A stretch of 64,000 nt of DNA from Pseudonocardiales bacterium (GTDB lineage: Bacteria; Actinomycetota; Actinomycetes; Mycobacteriales; Pseudonocardiaceae): the NCBI GenBank assembly GCA_019243635.1, contig JAFAUB010000008.1, positions 103,262-167,261 on the forward strand. Reading direction: 5' to 3'. This document shows, one piece after another, positions 1 to 9,260 of this stretch. Positions within the stretch are counted from its first letter, which is position 1; the number at the start of each line of letters is the position of its first letter. The translations under genes were made by a program, and so were the position numbers. Under the pieces are notes generated by a model, which made no database searches, was not told where the DNA came from, and saw only the letters and a program-made list of their open reading frames with translations.

Positions 1-9
1 GAGAGCGGT

Positions 10-1068
10 ATGACGGTCCGATCGGCAGCCAAGCACCGGAAGAGCAGACCCGTCAGCCGGGTCCGGCTCGGATCCCGACGGTGGACAGGGCTGCTGGTAC
101 CGGTGGTGGCGGTGGCCACCGCAGCCACCGTGACCGGTGGTGGTAGCGTCGCGGTCGCGGCGGACAACCCGAATCCGACCGTGATCGTCGGTGGTGATCC
201 GCAAGGGGTGGCGGTCGACCCCGACGGCAAGCACGTCTACGTGGCCAGCTACGCCGACAACGCCCTCCGGGTGATCGACACCGCCAACCAGCGGGTCGCA
301 AGCATTCACGTCGGCGCCAACCCGCGCGGGGTCGCGGTCGACCCCGACAGCCGACACGCGTTCGTGACCAACTACGCCGAGAACTCGGTGAGCGTGGTCG
401 ACACCGCCGGCGGGAAGGTGATCCACAACATCCCCGTCGGCGCGAACCCCACGGCGGTGGTGGTCTTTCCGCGCGACCATTACGCCTTCGTCACCAACTA
501 CTACGGCAACACCGTCAGCGTGATCAATATCACAAATCTCAAGCTGGTCGGCACCGTGCCGGTCGGAGCTCACCCCGATGGGGTGGCGATCGACCCCAGA
601 GGCGAGTTCGCCTACGTCACCAACAGTGGCAGCAACTCGGTCAGCGTGATCGACGTCCACACGCAGAAGGTGGCCCGCACCGTGCTGGTCGGCCGCTCCC
701 CGCAGAAGGTCGCGATCGACCCCGACGGCCGTCACGCCTACGTGACCAACTACGGCGACAACAACGTAAGTGTGATCGACCTGCCGACCCAGCTCGGCGT
801 GGACCTCTATAACGCGCTCCTGAAGGTCGACAACACCATTCCGGTGGGCATCAACCCGCGCGGGCTGGCGGTCGACCGGGACAGCCACCACGCCTTCGTG
901 GTCAATGTCGGTGACGAGACCCTGAGCGTGATCGACACCGCTACCGGGACAGTGATCAGCACCTCATACGTCGGCCACTCCCCCGACGAGGTGGCGGTCG
1001 CCCCCGGCGGCACCGCATACGTGACCGCCAGGGAGGACGGCACCGTCACGGTCATCCGTCCCTCCTGA
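10..1068 (+). CDS. Secreted YVTN-family beta-propeller protein
   Basis: A 352-residue protein with a basic N-terminus, a hydrophobic stretch at about residues 27-50 and an AVAA-like cleavage region, so it is probably exported. From about residue 58 to the end it is built of roughly seven repeats of 40-45 residues. Each repeat carries an xPxGVAVDP element followed by AYVTNYxxNxVSVID, the hallmark of YVTN/NHL-type seven-bladed propellers. Such proteins act as extracellular binding or scaffold domains, and no catalytic motif is visible. The ATG follows a GAGAG purine run, and a long hairpin follows the stop. The family call is secure; the ligand is unknown. Confidence 0.85.
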   Translation: MTVRSAAKHRKSRPVSRVRLGSRRWTGLLVPVVAVATAATVTGGGSVAVAADNPNPTVIVGGDPQGVAVDPDGKHVYVASYADNALRVIDTANQRVASIHVGANPRGVAVDPDSRHAFVTNYAENSVSVVDTAGGKVIHNIPVGANPTAVVVFPRDHYAFVTNYYGNTVSVINITNLKLVGTVPVGAHPDGVAIDPRGEFAYVTNSGSNSVSVIDVHTQKVARTVLVGRSPQKVAIDPDGRHAYVTNYGDNNVSVIDLPTQLGVDLYNALLKVDNTIPVGINPRGLAVDRDSHHAFVVNVGDETLSVIDTATGTVISTSYVGHSPDEVAVAPGGTAYVTAREDGTVTVIRPS

Positions 1069-1100
1069 GACTGTCGATCTTGCCTCGGTGCTCTCAGTAC

Positions 1101-1160
1101 GCCGAGTTCGACTGGAGAGCTGGTCAGGCTGCTCCCCACAGCTCTCCAGTCGAACTCGGC
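1101..1160. terminator. Perfect 22-bp inverted repeat (hairpin)
   Basis: Arms at 1101-1122 and 1139-1160 are exact reverse complements, with a 16-nt loop. It lies 33 bp after the propeller gene stop and about 155 bp before uppP. It is plausibly a factor-independent terminator without a U-tract, as often proposed in actinomycetes. The length and perfection of the arms are also compatible with a repetitive palindromic element. Confidence 0.6.
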
Positions 1161-1315
1161 AACAGTGGAGTCGGTCACAAACCGAGCAGGCCACGTCTGA
1201 TGAGGCGTCCCAGCGAGCTGCGACACCGTCGGACATCGAGCGCGTCCGGTACGGTACGGCCGCACGCGCGTCATCAGGCTGGCGGCCGGCCGTAACGTCG
1301 AGGACGAGGAGACCA

Positions 1316-2260
1316 GTGAGTGACCTGACCTATCTCGAGGCGATCGTGGTGGGGGCTTTCCAGGGGGTCACCGAGCTGTTCCCGGTCTCCAGTCTCGGGC
1401 ACTCCGTCCTGGTCCCGGCGCTGGTGGGCGGTCGCTGGGCGCGCGACCTGGACGTTTCGGCGCCCGAGTCGCCCTACCTCGCCTTCATCGTCGGCCTGCA
1501 TGTGGCCACCGCCGCCGCGCTACTGATCTTCTTCCGGCGTGACTGGCTACGCATCATCGCCGGGTTCATCAGCTCGCTGCGTCACCGGCGCATCCACACC
1601 TCCAGCGAGCGGCTCGCCTGGCTGCTCATCGTCGGGACCATCCCGGTCGGTGTCAGCGGCCTGCTGCTCGAGCATCTGTTCCGCACCACGCTAGGCCGGC
1701 CGATCCCGGCGGCGGCGTTCCTGATCGCCAACGGGGTGGTGCTCTACGTCGGCGAACGGCTCCGTCACCGAGCCGACACCACGGCCCCTGTGGGCGCATC
1801 GTCGGGGGTGCCCGCAGCGGCCCCAGCGGACGGGCCGGGTTCAGCCCGTGACTCCGGGGCGGTCGCGGATACCCGGCTGGCCCGGATGTCACTCAGTCAG
1901 GCCACGCTCATCGGTTCCGCGCAGATCCTCGCCCTGCTAGCCGGGATCAGCCGGTCCGGCGTCACGATGGTCGCCGGGCTGCTGCGTGGGCTGTCCCACA
2001 CCGACGCCGCGCGCTTCTCCTTCCTGCTCGCCACCCCGGTCATCCTGGCCGCCGGCGCGCTGAAGATCCCTGACCTGTTCGGCCCGCTCGGCGCCGGCAT
2101 CCACGGCCCGATCATCGCCGGCAGCATCGCGTCGTTCGTCAGCGCATACCTGGCGGTCCGCTTCCTCACCCGCTACTTCGAGACCCGCACCCTCACCCCG
2201 TTCGCGGTGTACTGCCTGCTCTTCGGTACCGCCAGCCTGCTCTGGCTCGTGGTCCGCTAG
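1316..2260 (+). CDS. uppP: Undecaprenyl-diphosphatase (UppP/BacA family)
   Basis: A polytopic membrane enzyme that dephosphorylates undecaprenyl diphosphate, returning the lipid carrier to peptidoglycan and polysaccharide synthesis. The N-terminus shows the family signature QGVTELFPVSSLGH (E. coli type is QGxTExxPVSSSGH). The second signature, AGISRSGVTM, appears in the C-terminal half, and several hydrophobic segments are spread through the 314 residues. The chosen GTG start follows GAGGACGAGGAGA; a longer reading frame extends upstream to 1088 but would run through the palindrome. An insertion of about 30 residues rich in Ala/Pro/Gly sits mid-protein. The gene converges on gatD with a 4-bp overlap of stops. 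Confidence 0.9.
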   Translation: MSDLTYLEAIVVGAFQGVTELFPVSSLGHSVLVPALVGGRWARDLDVSAPESPYLAFIVGLHVATAAALLIFFRRDWLRIIAGFISSLRHRRIHTSSERLAWLLIVGTIPVGVSGLLLEHLFRTTLGRPIPAAAFLIANGVVLYVGERLRHRADTTAPVGASSGVPAAAPADGPGSARDSGAVADTRLARMSLSQATLIGSAQILALLAGISRSGVTMVAGLLRGLSHTDAARFSFLLATPVILAAGALKIPDLFGPLGAGIHGPIIAGSIASFVSAYLAVRFLTRYFETRTLTPFAVYCLLFGTASLLWLVVR

Positions 2261-2997
2261 CCACAACGCGAGAAGCGTCCCCGCAGGTACGTGTCACGCA
2301 GGGCGGCCTGGTCGGGCAGCTGCAGGGGGGGCAGGGCAAGGCCCGTGACCTTGTGCAGGATGTGGTCGGCCAAGGCCGGGTTGCGGGCCAGCACCGGGCC
2401 GTGCAGGTAGGTGCCGATGATGTGGTCGGTGAGCACACCTTCATTGCGACACGTCGTCGTGCCGTCACCGGTGCCATTGCCGGTGCCGGTGACCACCCGT
2501 CCCAGTGGGGCCGTGCCCGGACCCAGGGTGGTGACGCCGCGGTGGTTCTCGAAGCCGGTCAACGAGCCGACGCCGGGCAGGGCACAGGTGGCGATCACCT
2601 CACCGACGGCGCGCCGGCGGCCGGGCGCGGTCGTGATGTCCAGCAAGTCCAGGCCCGGGTAGTGGTGGCCGCCGGCGTCGGTCATCGTCCGGCCCAGGAT
2701 CTGCAGCCCGGCGCACACGGCCAGCGTCACCGCACTGGTCTCCAGCACCCGACGTAGCTGGTCATGGCGACGCAGCCAGTCCGAGGCGAACTGTTGCGCG
2801 GTGTCCTCTCCCCCACCCAGCAGGTACACCGCGCAACCGGTGGCGGGGACGTCGCGGGCCGTGATGGTGCGAACCTCGGCGGGAATGCCACGCCAGCGCA
2901 GCCGTTGCGCCAATATCGTGGCGTTGCCGGCATCGGAGTAGGTGCCCAGCACGTCGGGCAGCAGCAGGCCGATCGTGACCGTGGACTCCGCGCTCAC
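2257..2997 (-). CDS. gatD: Lipid II isoglutaminyl synthase, glutaminase subunit GatD
   Basis: A class I glutamine amidotransferase of the CobB/CobQ-like type. It supplies ammonia to MurT for amidation of the alpha-carboxyl of D-Glu in the lipid II stem peptide. The nucleophile lies in AVCAGLQILG (Cys95) and the histidine in GTYLHGPVLARNP (His199). The length, 246 residues, is typical. The GTG start overlaps the murT stop by 4 bp (GTGA), indicating translational coupling and the usual obligate MurT/GatD pair. Its 3' end overlaps the convergent uppP stop. Confidence 0.93.
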   Translation of the reverse strand: MSAESTVTIGLLLPDVLGTYSDAGNATILAQRLRWRGIPAEVRTITARDVPATGCAVYLLGGGEDTAQQFASDWLRRHDQLRRVLETSAVTLAVCAGLQILGRTMTDAGGHHYPGLDLLDITTAPGRRRAVGEVIATCALPGVGSLTGFENHRGVTTLGPGTAPLGRVVTGTGNGTGDGTTTCRNEGVLTDHIIGTYLHGPVLARNPALADHILHKVTGLALPPLQLPDQAALRDTYLRGRFSRCG

Positions 2998-4289
2998 CCG
3001 GTCACCCCCGTGTTCGACTTCCTGCCCAGCCGGCGGCGGAAGTGATGGAAGGCGGTGTAGTTGGCCACCACGTCGATCTCCCCCGAGGGCAGCGCCGCGA
3101 GGGCGGCCAGCGGGTCGGCCACGGTCTGGTGCTCCAGCCCGGCATAGCTGAGCCGCACGCCAAGGTCAGCGGCGCGTTCTCCGCTGGCCACCACGTGCGG
3201 AGAAGCGAGCTGCTCGAACGGGACGTCCCATAACCACGAGGTGTCCCGCCCGTCGGCCTCCCGGGCGTTGATGATCACCAACAGCGGCCGCGCCTCGTCC
3301 AGCATGGACAACGTCCCGGCCCAGCCTGCCGGGTTCTTCGCCAACAACATGCGCAGGCTCTGTGACCCGCAGCGCACCACCGCGTACCGGCCGGCCACGA
3401 CGTCAACCTCGCGCAGCGCCGAGACGGCCCGCTCGGCCGGGACACCGACAGCGCAGGCGGCAGCCAACGCCATGGCGGCGTTGCTCCGGTTCACCTGGCC
3501 GGGCAGTCGAATGTCCAGTGGTAGCACCACGTCGGCGGTGCATGCCTTGCCGTCCTCGAGCCACCAGTCCGGGGTGGGGCGGGCCAACCCACACGCACAC
3601 TCCCACCCGGGCTCGGTGAAAACGAGTGCGCGGCCGCACCGAGGACAGCTGGACGCGTCACCTAACCAGCTGGACCCAGCGGCCACCCAGACGCTGCGGG
3701 GGGCCGGCCTCGCCGCCGACACCACCATCGGATCATCCGCGTTGGCCACCACCACCGTGTCGGGCCGCCGGGCCAGCGCACGCCCGACGGCGGACGCGAT
3801 CGCCCCTACCTCAGTCGCCCGGTCCAGTTGGTCGCGGGTCAGGTTGAGCAGGACCACCACCGTCGGGTCGACGGCCTCGGCGACCGCCGCCAGGTGCAGC
3901 TCGTCGACCTCGATCACCGCGTACTCGGCGTCCGGAGCCTCGGCCAGCGCCGCCACCGCCCCGTCGGCCATATTCGAGCCGCCGGCGTTGTGCGCCACCG
4001 ACCCGGCGGTGCGCACCGCCGCCGCCACCAGATGGCTGGTGGTGGTCTTGCCGTTGGTCCCCGACACCAGCACCACGTGGCGCCCCGCCGCCAAGCGCCG
4101 CAGCGCGTGGGCGTCCAGGGCCAGCGTCACCCGACCACCGATGATCGACCCGGCGCCCAGGCCCAACCGCCGCGACAGCCCCGCCGTCGCCAGCCCGGCC
4201 CGCACCGCGGCACGCGTCCACCACCCCAGCCGGCGTCGGCCAGCGGCGGAGGTCTCCCCCGGACCCACCCCGGGTGTCCGCACCACCAT
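2994..4289 (-). CDS. murT: Lipid II isoglutaminyl synthase, Mur ligase subunit MurT
   Basis: ATP-dependent partner of GatD that activates D-Glu in lipid II for amidation. It has a Mur-ligase P-loop GTNGKTTTS at about residues 77-85, a central four-cysteine zinc ribbon (CPRCG ... CAC), and a C-terminal DUF1727 region with KNPAGW and an Asp-containing NAREADGRDTSW motif. The ATG at 4289 is preceded by GGGAGG at good spacing and gives 431 residues. An alternative GTG at 4346 adds 19 residues but lacks a good ribosome site. Operon with gatD. Confidence 0.93.
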   Translation of the reverse strand: MVVRTPGVGPGETSAAGRRRLGWWTRAAVRAGLATAGLSRRLGLGAGSIIGGRVTLALDAHALRRLAAGRHVVLVSGTNGKTTTSHLVAAAVRTAGSVAHNAGGSNMADGAVAALAEAPDAEYAVIEVDELHLAAVAEAVDPTVVVLLNLTRDQLDRATEVGAIASAVGRALARRPDTVVVANADDPMVVSAARPAPRSVWVAAGSSWLGDASSCPRCGRALVFTEPGWECACGLARPTPDWWLEDGKACTADVVLPLDIRLPGQVNRSNAAMALAAACAVGVPAERAVSALREVDVVAGRYAVVRCGSQSLRMLLAKNPAGWAGTLSMLDEARPLLVIINAREADGRDTSWLWDVPFEQLASPHVVASGERAADLGVRLSYAGLEHQTVADPLAALAALPSGEIDVVANYTAFHHFRRRLGRKSNTGVTG

Positions 4290-4390
4290 CGCCCCCAGCC
4301 TCCCACCATCCCTGCCCAGCGATGCGCTGACGCGCCCCTCCACCACGGTGATCTGATGACCCGTGAGCAGAGGGCTGGCGGCAGTATTCC

Positions 4391-5323
4391 CTATCCGGTC
4401 AGCCTGCGTTCGAGGCCCCGTTGTATCGGCGACCTTTCGGGCGCCTGGCGACTGCCGGGTGACTCGCGACCGGTACCGGTGGCGGCCGCGCGTCGATCAC
4501 CGGTGGCGAGCAGCCATACCCCGGCCAGGGTCAGCGCCAGCCCAGCGGCCTGGACGACGGCCAGCGGCCCGGTGGAGAAGGACTCACCGAAGACGATGGC
4601 GCCGAGGCTGACCGCGATAACGGGGTCGACCACCATCATCGCGGCCAGCGGGCCGCGGAGCGGACCGGACTGGAAAGCGGCCTGGCTCAGCAGCGCACCC
4701 AGCAGGCCGCAGCTCAGCGCCGTCCACAGCTCCCAGCTGGTCGCCAGCGCGGGGAGCCCACCGGCGCCCAGGATCTCACCCCAGGTCTTGACCAGCGCGG
4801 CGGACAGCGCGAACGTCGTCCCCGCTGCGGCGCCCAGTCCCAGCGACCTGGCCCGCCCCCGCCGGGCCAGCGCGACGCCCAGCGCGGCGAGCGCCGCCGT
4901 CGCGGCCACCAGCAGCCCCGGTAGCCAGTCCGTGAAGCGATCCGGGTCTCGGGACTCCACGGTCGGTTGGACCGCCAGGAAGACCGCCAGACCGGCGACG
5001 GTCAGGGTCGCGGATAGCAGCGCCCTGCGACTCAGCGGGTGCCCGAGCACGACCTGCAGCGGCAGGGCGACCACCAGGCCCACCGTCAGCAGAGGCTGCA
5101 CGACCGACAGCGCCCCGAGGTTGACCGCCACCATGTGCAGCGCCACACCGGCCACTTCGGCCACGATCCCCAGCAGCCACAACGGTTGGTGGGCGACATC
5201 GATCAGCAGCCCAGGGCTCAGCGGGAACCGTCGGCGTACCCGGTTCGCGCCCTGATGCTGGAGCACCGAGGCGGTCCCGAAGCACACCGCGGCCATGAGC
5301 GACAACACGACGGCAAGTGTCAC
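4391..5323 (-). CDS. DMT-superfamily multi-spanning membrane protein (EamA-like)
   Basis: About 310 residues with roughly nine or ten hydrophobic segments arranged as two homologous halves, as in EamA/DMT and NIPA-like transporters. The N-terminal segment contains the stretch TASVLQHQGAN. Similar actinobacterial proteins are annotated only as DMT family transporters, and no substrate can be inferred. The open frame extends upstream to 5503, but that part looks non-coding (Arg/Pro/Gly rich), so the GTG at 5323 was chosen; its ribosome site is weak. It is separated from murT by about 100 bp, and co-transcription is possible. Confidence 0.75.
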   Translation of the reverse strand: MTLAVVLSLMAAVCFGTASVLQHQGANRVRRRFPLSPGLLIDVAHQPLWLLGIVAEVAGVALHMVAVNLGALSVVQPLLTVGLVVALPLQVVLGHPLSRRALLSATLTVAGLAVFLAVQPTVESRDPDRFTDWLPGLLVAATAALAALGVALARRGRARSLGLGAAAGTTFALSAALVKTWGEILGAGGLPALATSWELWTALSCGLLGALLSQAAFQSGPLRGPLAAMMVVDPVIAVSLGAIVFGESFSTGPLAVVQAAGLALTLAGVWLLATGDRRAAATGTGRESPGSRQAPERSPIQRGLERRLTG

Positions 5324-5506
5324 AACCTGAGCGAGCCTACACGGTGTAGGTGCACAGCCGCGCCAACGCCCGGCCAACCGAGAGCGAACACAGCCGGCGC
5401 CAGCCTCCGACATCATGCCCGAACCCGGGTCGTCAAGCAGCTCAGAGGGAGAGAACCAACCGCTCGCACGGATCGACGTGGGGGGGCTGAAACGGGACCT
5501 CACACA

Positions 5507-6211
5507 TCACCGCGCCAGCCCCCGACCCGACCAGACACCACCATCGGCCGCCAGCCGGTAGCCTGCGCCGCGGACGGTCTCGATCGCGCATCGCCCGAAG
5601 GCGATGTCAATCTTTTTGCGCAGGTAGCGGACATACACCTCGATGATGTTGGGATCGCCGTCGAAGGCGTCGTCCCATACGTGCTCGAGGATGTCGCGCT
5701 TCGATACCACCCGCCCGGTGTTGCGAAGCAGGTATTCCAGGATCGCCACTTCCTTGGTGGTCAGGCTCAGCAGTTGATCACCGCGCCAGACTCGCCGGCT
5801 CGCCGGGTCCAGCCGTAGATCGCCGGCTGCGAGGATGGGAGGGCATGGCGCCGCGCCGCGCCGAAGCAGCGATCGCAGCCGGGCCACCAGGACCGGGAAG
5901 GAGAACGGCTTGGTCAGGTAGTCGTCCGCGCCGATGTTGAGGCCCATGGTCTCATCGAGCTCGCCGTCCTTGGCGGTGAGAACGAGGATCGGGGTCCAAT
6001 CTCGGTGATCGCGCAGTGTGGCGCAGATCTGGTAACCGTGGACGTCGGGCAGCATGAGGTCCAGCACGATGGCGTCGTAGCGATGTTCGCGCGCCATCGA
6101 CAGCCCGTTGTTGCCGTCGAATGCGACGTCTACCGCGAACCCGTTGGTTTTCAACCCGCGTTGCAAGGACAGGGCGAGCGGCTGTTCGTCCTCAACGATC
6201 AAGACGCGCAT
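5507..6211 (-). CDS. Orphan OmpR/PhoB-family response regulator
   Basis: 234 residues. The receiver domain has acidic residues Glu7/Asp8, phospho-acceptor Asp51 in VLDLMLPD, and Lys in YLTKPF. A C-terminal winged helix follows, with the family ending VRYLRKKID ... VRGAGYRL. The ATG is preceded by CAGGAGG with about 6-nt spacing; a 14-residue upstream extension is less likely. No histidine kinase gene is adjacent. It lies downstream of the predicted polysaccharide genes on the same strand, after a gap of 254 bp, so it is a candidate regulator of that locus. That link is inference only. Confidence 0.9.
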   Translation of the reverse strand: MRVLIVEDEQPLALSLQRGLKTNGFAVDVAFDGNNGLSMAREHRYDAIVLDLMLPDVHGYQICATLRDHRDWTPILVLTAKDGELDETMGLNIGADDYLTKPFSFPVLVARLRSLLRRGAAPCPPILAAGDLRLDPASRRVWRGDQLLSLTTKEVAILEYLLRNTGRVVSKRDILEHVWDDAFDGDPNIIEVYVRYLRKKIDIAFGRCAIETVRGAGYRLAADGGVWSGRGLAR

Positions 6212-6465
6212 GGCGCCTCCTGTGTGGTCCGGGCGGTAATCCAGCTGTGGCACGGTAAAACGTGTAGCTCGGCTTAGACGGCAGGGCCGTCAGGCGGCCG
6301 AGTCGGTCAGTCAGATTGTGGTGCGCCGAGATCTGACCTTCCCCGAGCAGACAAACGACATTTGCCGGCCACCAGGTCTGGGGGACACCGCGACTGCATT
6401 CTACCCCGTGAGCGCTGGTAGCGGTCAGCCGATCACGAGAGTTCACCGATCTGGATCCGCCCAGT

Positions 6466-7737
6466 TCATGAGGGGGTGTGGTGTCGGTCGGTCAGCGGTG
6501 TCCAGAACCCGGGGTCCTGGGCGCCGAGGCGCCACAGTTCGACCCCGCCGAGGCGGTACCTGGTCGCGAGGTCGAGCTTGAGGGTGAGGCTGCGGGCGTT
6601 TTCGTACCAGACCTCGTGGTGCGCACCGTCGCGGTCGTAACTCAGGTAGGGGGCGTTGCTGACCGGGTCCCAGCCGCTGGTCACGTCGGGGATGTGAGCG
6701 AGGGTGTCGGCCTGCCGCCAGGTGATGGCCTGTCCTTGTCGGCCGACCCAGTCGTAGCCGTAGAGGCCCAGCCCGAGGACCAGCTTGTCGGCGGGGATGC
6801 GGGAGCTCGCGTAGCGCAGGACGTCGTTGACCCAGTTCAGTGGAGCGATCGGCCCGGCGGCGCTGGTGGACCAGCGCCAGTCGTAGGCCATCACGATGAC
6901 CTTGTCGGCGCTGCGGCCGAGCGCGGTGTAGTCCTGGGCCAGGTTGCGTTGGTCGTAGCCGGCGTCGGTGGTCTTGGGGTGCACGGTGACGTAGAGGACC
7001 TTGCTGCGGGCGTGGAGCGCATCAGCGAGCTCGCTGATGAATCGGGTGAAGATGTCGCGGTCGGCTAGCGTGAGGTCCTCGTAGTCGATCTGTAGGCCGG
7101 TGAACCCCCGTGTCGTGGCGAGCGTGACCAGCTGCTGTTCGTGGGCGTGGCGGCGAGTGGGGTCGTGCAGGATCGCCTGGATGACCATAGGCGCCCAGAC
7201 GTGGTCGGTCGTGTCCGCGATCGAGGGCACCAGCCCGACACCGGTGGCGGCCAGGCGGTTCAGCACGCCCTGCTCGGCGCCGCCGCCGCCGGGCACTTCG
7301 GATATCACCGAACCGTCGTTGCCCAGGCTGTACCACCAAGGCGTCACTTCGTCGATGACGTGCCGGTGGTCGGTCACCGTCTGGAGGGATTGGGGCAGGT
7401 CCCAGAAGGGCACGGCCCCGATCACCAGCGGTAACCGGTAGGGCCGCTCGAGCAGTCGATACATGCTGATCCCGCCCGCGACGAGCGTCGCGATGATCAC
7501 CAGTGCTGTCAGGAGCCGCGCCGCGCGCCGGGAGCCGGGAGCGGTACGGGTGGTGCGCTGGGCAGGCCAGTGCCGGGGCTCGGCAGGCATCACCGTCGGG
7601 CCAGGCATCGATTCCACACGTTCGCGAAGATCCTCGCCTCCATGGACATCCGTTCGGCGCTCGGGCAGGCGGGTCGGCCGTGCGCTGGGCCGGGGGGCTA
7701 GAGTACGACGCCCTGTGTGGTCACGAGGGTCCGCCAT
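6466..7737 (-). CDS. Membrane-anchored glycoside hydrolase family 18 protein
   Basis: 423 residues: a basic cytoplasmic N-terminus, one membrane segment at about residues 74-92, then a GH18 barrel of the YaaH/chitinase-like class. The catalytic DxxDxDxE motif is represented by GLQIDYEDL with the acid Glu, and VIVMAYDWRW and GLGLYGYDW are typical barrel strands. It is expected to cleave beta-linked GlcNAc-containing glycans outside the membrane. Encoded in the same direction as the GT2 synthase and epimerase, it fits the role of a hydrolase that trims or releases the polymer. A shorter start at 7608 would leave the anchor intact. Confidence 0.85.
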   Translation of the reverse strand: MADPRDHTGRRTLAPRPSARPTRLPERRTDVHGGEDLRERVESMPGPTVMPAEPRHWPAQRTTRTAPGSRRAARLLTALVIIATLVAGGISMYRLLERPYRLPLVIGAVPFWDLPQSLQTVTDHRHVIDEVTPWWYSLGNDGSVISEVPGGGGAEQGVLNRLAATGVGLVPSIADTTDHVWAPMVIQAILHDPTRRHAHEQQLVTLATTRGFTGLQIDYEDLTLADRDIFTRFISELADALHARSKVLYVTVHPKTTDAGYDQRNLAQDYTALGRSADKVIVMAYDWRWSTSAAGPIAPLNWVNDVLRYASSRIPADKLVLGLGLYGYDWVGRQGQAITWRQADTLAHIPDVTSGWDPVSNAPYLSYDRDGAHHEVWYENARSLTLKLDLATRYRLGGVELWRLGAQDPGFWTPLTDRHHTPS

Positions 7738-7762
7738 GGTCCTGCCGGGACGTCGGCGCCGT

Positions 7763-7942
7763 TCACGAGCTGCCAGTTGACCGGTCGTTCTGGTCGCTGA
7801 GCTCAGCGAATCCCAGACAGCCGTTGAGCACGGAGGAGACGTCCATGCCGGCGTTGTTGAACCGGATGTTCGCGCCGAAGCCGTACGCGGCGTCGTCGTA
7901 GACTGCGGGGCCTGCGTCTTCGAACACGGCCCGACCCCTCAC
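7763..7942 (-). CDS. Possible 59-residue coupled small protein
   Basis: The GTG at 7942 overlaps the stop of the GT2 gene by 4 bp (GTGA) and opens 59 codons ending just before the GH18 gene. The middle reads AVYDDAAYGFGANIRFNN followed by VSSVLNGC. This faintly resembles the strand-turn pattern of crystallin-like or peptidase-inhibitor I36 domains (aromatic-DD-x-x-Y-G ... N-x-x-SSV). No signal peptide is seen. It could be a real translationally coupled small protein, a relic, or chance. Confidence 0.3.
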   Translation of the reverse strand: MRGRAVFEDAGPAVYDDAAYGFGANIRFNNAGMDVSSVLNGCLGFAELSDQNDRSTGSS

Positions 7943-9252
7943 CTGAGGCGCGATCCGGCGCGGGACGAGCTGCCTCCCGGAGGCGCCGGACCCGGGGCGC
8001 GGCGTTGTGGGCTGGCCCAGATCCCGGCGGACTGCGTGGACCGAGTCTGCCAGAGGGAGCGCAGGCACAGCCACGCGTCGAGGCAGCGCAGCGGCAGGAA
8101 TCCCAGCCCCAGCAACAGGTAGGCCGGACGCCGTTGAAGCACGGCTACCAGCACGGTGAGCGCATAGTCAGGCACCGCGACACCGAGCAGCACGTCGCGG
8201 GGTGGCAGCACGGATATGGTGGCGTCGGCCAGGCCGCCGAGTGTGCCGTGCGCGCTGGCCAGGTTCACCCACAGCTCCGCGGCGGCGGTCAGGGCCAGGG
8301 CGGGACCGAGCAGGACGAACAACACGCTGCTGGTGAGGAGCTCGGCGACGAACGCGACCAACGCGACCCAGAATCTGCCCAGGCGCAGGCCGTGACGGCG
8401 CAGTGTCTGCCAGAACCCGAGGTTCCAGCGCCTGACCTGCTTGATGTAGTCGGGCAGGGTATGCGGGTCCTGGGTGTAGGCGATCGCGGCACGGGGATGG
8501 AAGGCGATGCGACCCAGCCGGTGGGCGTGCACCTCGAAGGTCATGTTGAAGTCTTCGATCGCCAGCCCTCGGGCCTCGATGTGGATCGAGCCGAGCACCC
8601 GGGTGCGGTACATGCTGGCGAAGCCGGGCACGATCGTGACCACGTTTGTATACGCGCATGCCTGGCCGTACTTGAACAGCACCTGGAACGCCACGTACAC
8701 CCGCTCGCGGTAGCCGCGCAGAACCTGGCCGAGGACGCCGAGCCGGTCGCCGCGCTCCCAGACGGTCGCGGCGCGACCGGCCACGGCGACGACGTCGGGG
8801 TCGTCGAACAGCGGCAGCCCGGTGTCGAGGTAATCCGGGGCGGGCGCGGTGTCGGCGTCGAGCAGCATCACGACCTCGAAGCGTCCACGCAGGTCGAAGT
8901 GGTCGATCCCGGCCGCCAGCGCCCCGGCTTTGCCGCGGTTGGGGTGTAGGTCATAGACGTTCGCGTCGGCCTCGCGGGCGCGCTGCACGGTCTGGTCGGT
9001 GGAGCCGTCGGAGATGACGAAGACGTTGCCGCGGGGCACCTGCCGGTGCGCGGCGGCGACGGTGGCGCCGACGCCGAGCTCCTCGTTGTGCGCGGCGATC
9101 AGGACGGCGACCTGCCCAGGCTTGATCCGCCGGTCGTCGCTGAGGTCGGGCCGGGTGCGGTGCAGGCACCCGGCCACCCAGCGCACGGCGCCGATGGTCG
9201 TCCAGAACAGCACGTTGACGCCCAGGGTCAGGACAAGCAGCATCCAGGTCAT
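7939..9252 (-). CDS. Processive family 2 glycosyltransferase (polysaccharide synthase)
   Basis: 437 residues. A membrane segment at the N-terminus is followed by a GT-A domain with AAHNEE, SDGSTD, LLDADT, the acid motif AIEDFNMTFE and the processive-type QVRRW. Three or four hydrophobic segments follow. This is the layout of BcsA/HasA/PgaC-type synthases that polymerise and extrude a beta-linked glycan from a UDP-sugar. The neighbours (GlmS, NodB deacetylase, GH18) favour a GlcNAc-containing polymer. It starts 8 bp after the upstream epimerase stop. The exact sugar cannot be read from sequence. Confidence 0.9.
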   Translation of the reverse strand: MTWMLLVLTLGVNVLFWTTIGAVRWVAGCLHRTRPDLSDDRRIKPGQVAVLIAAHNEELGVGATVAAAHRQVPRGNVFVISDGSTDQTVQRAREADANVYDLHPNRGKAGALAAGIDHFDLRGRFEVVMLLDADTAPAPDYLDTGLPLFDDPDVVAVAGRAATVWERGDRLGVLGQVLRGYRERVYVAFQVLFKYGQACAYTNVVTIVPGFASMYRTRVLGSIHIEARGLAIEDFNMTFEVHAHRLGRIAFHPRAAIAYTQDPHTLPDYIKQVRRWNLGFWQTLRRHGLRLGRFWVALVAFVAELLTSSVLFVLLGPALALTAAAELWVNLASAHGTLGGLADATISVLPPRDVLLGVAVPDYALTVLVAVLQRRPAYLLLGLGFLPLRCLDAWLCLRSLWQTRSTQSAGIWASPQRRAPGPAPPGGSSSRAGSRLR

Positions 9253-9260
9253 GAGGCGGC

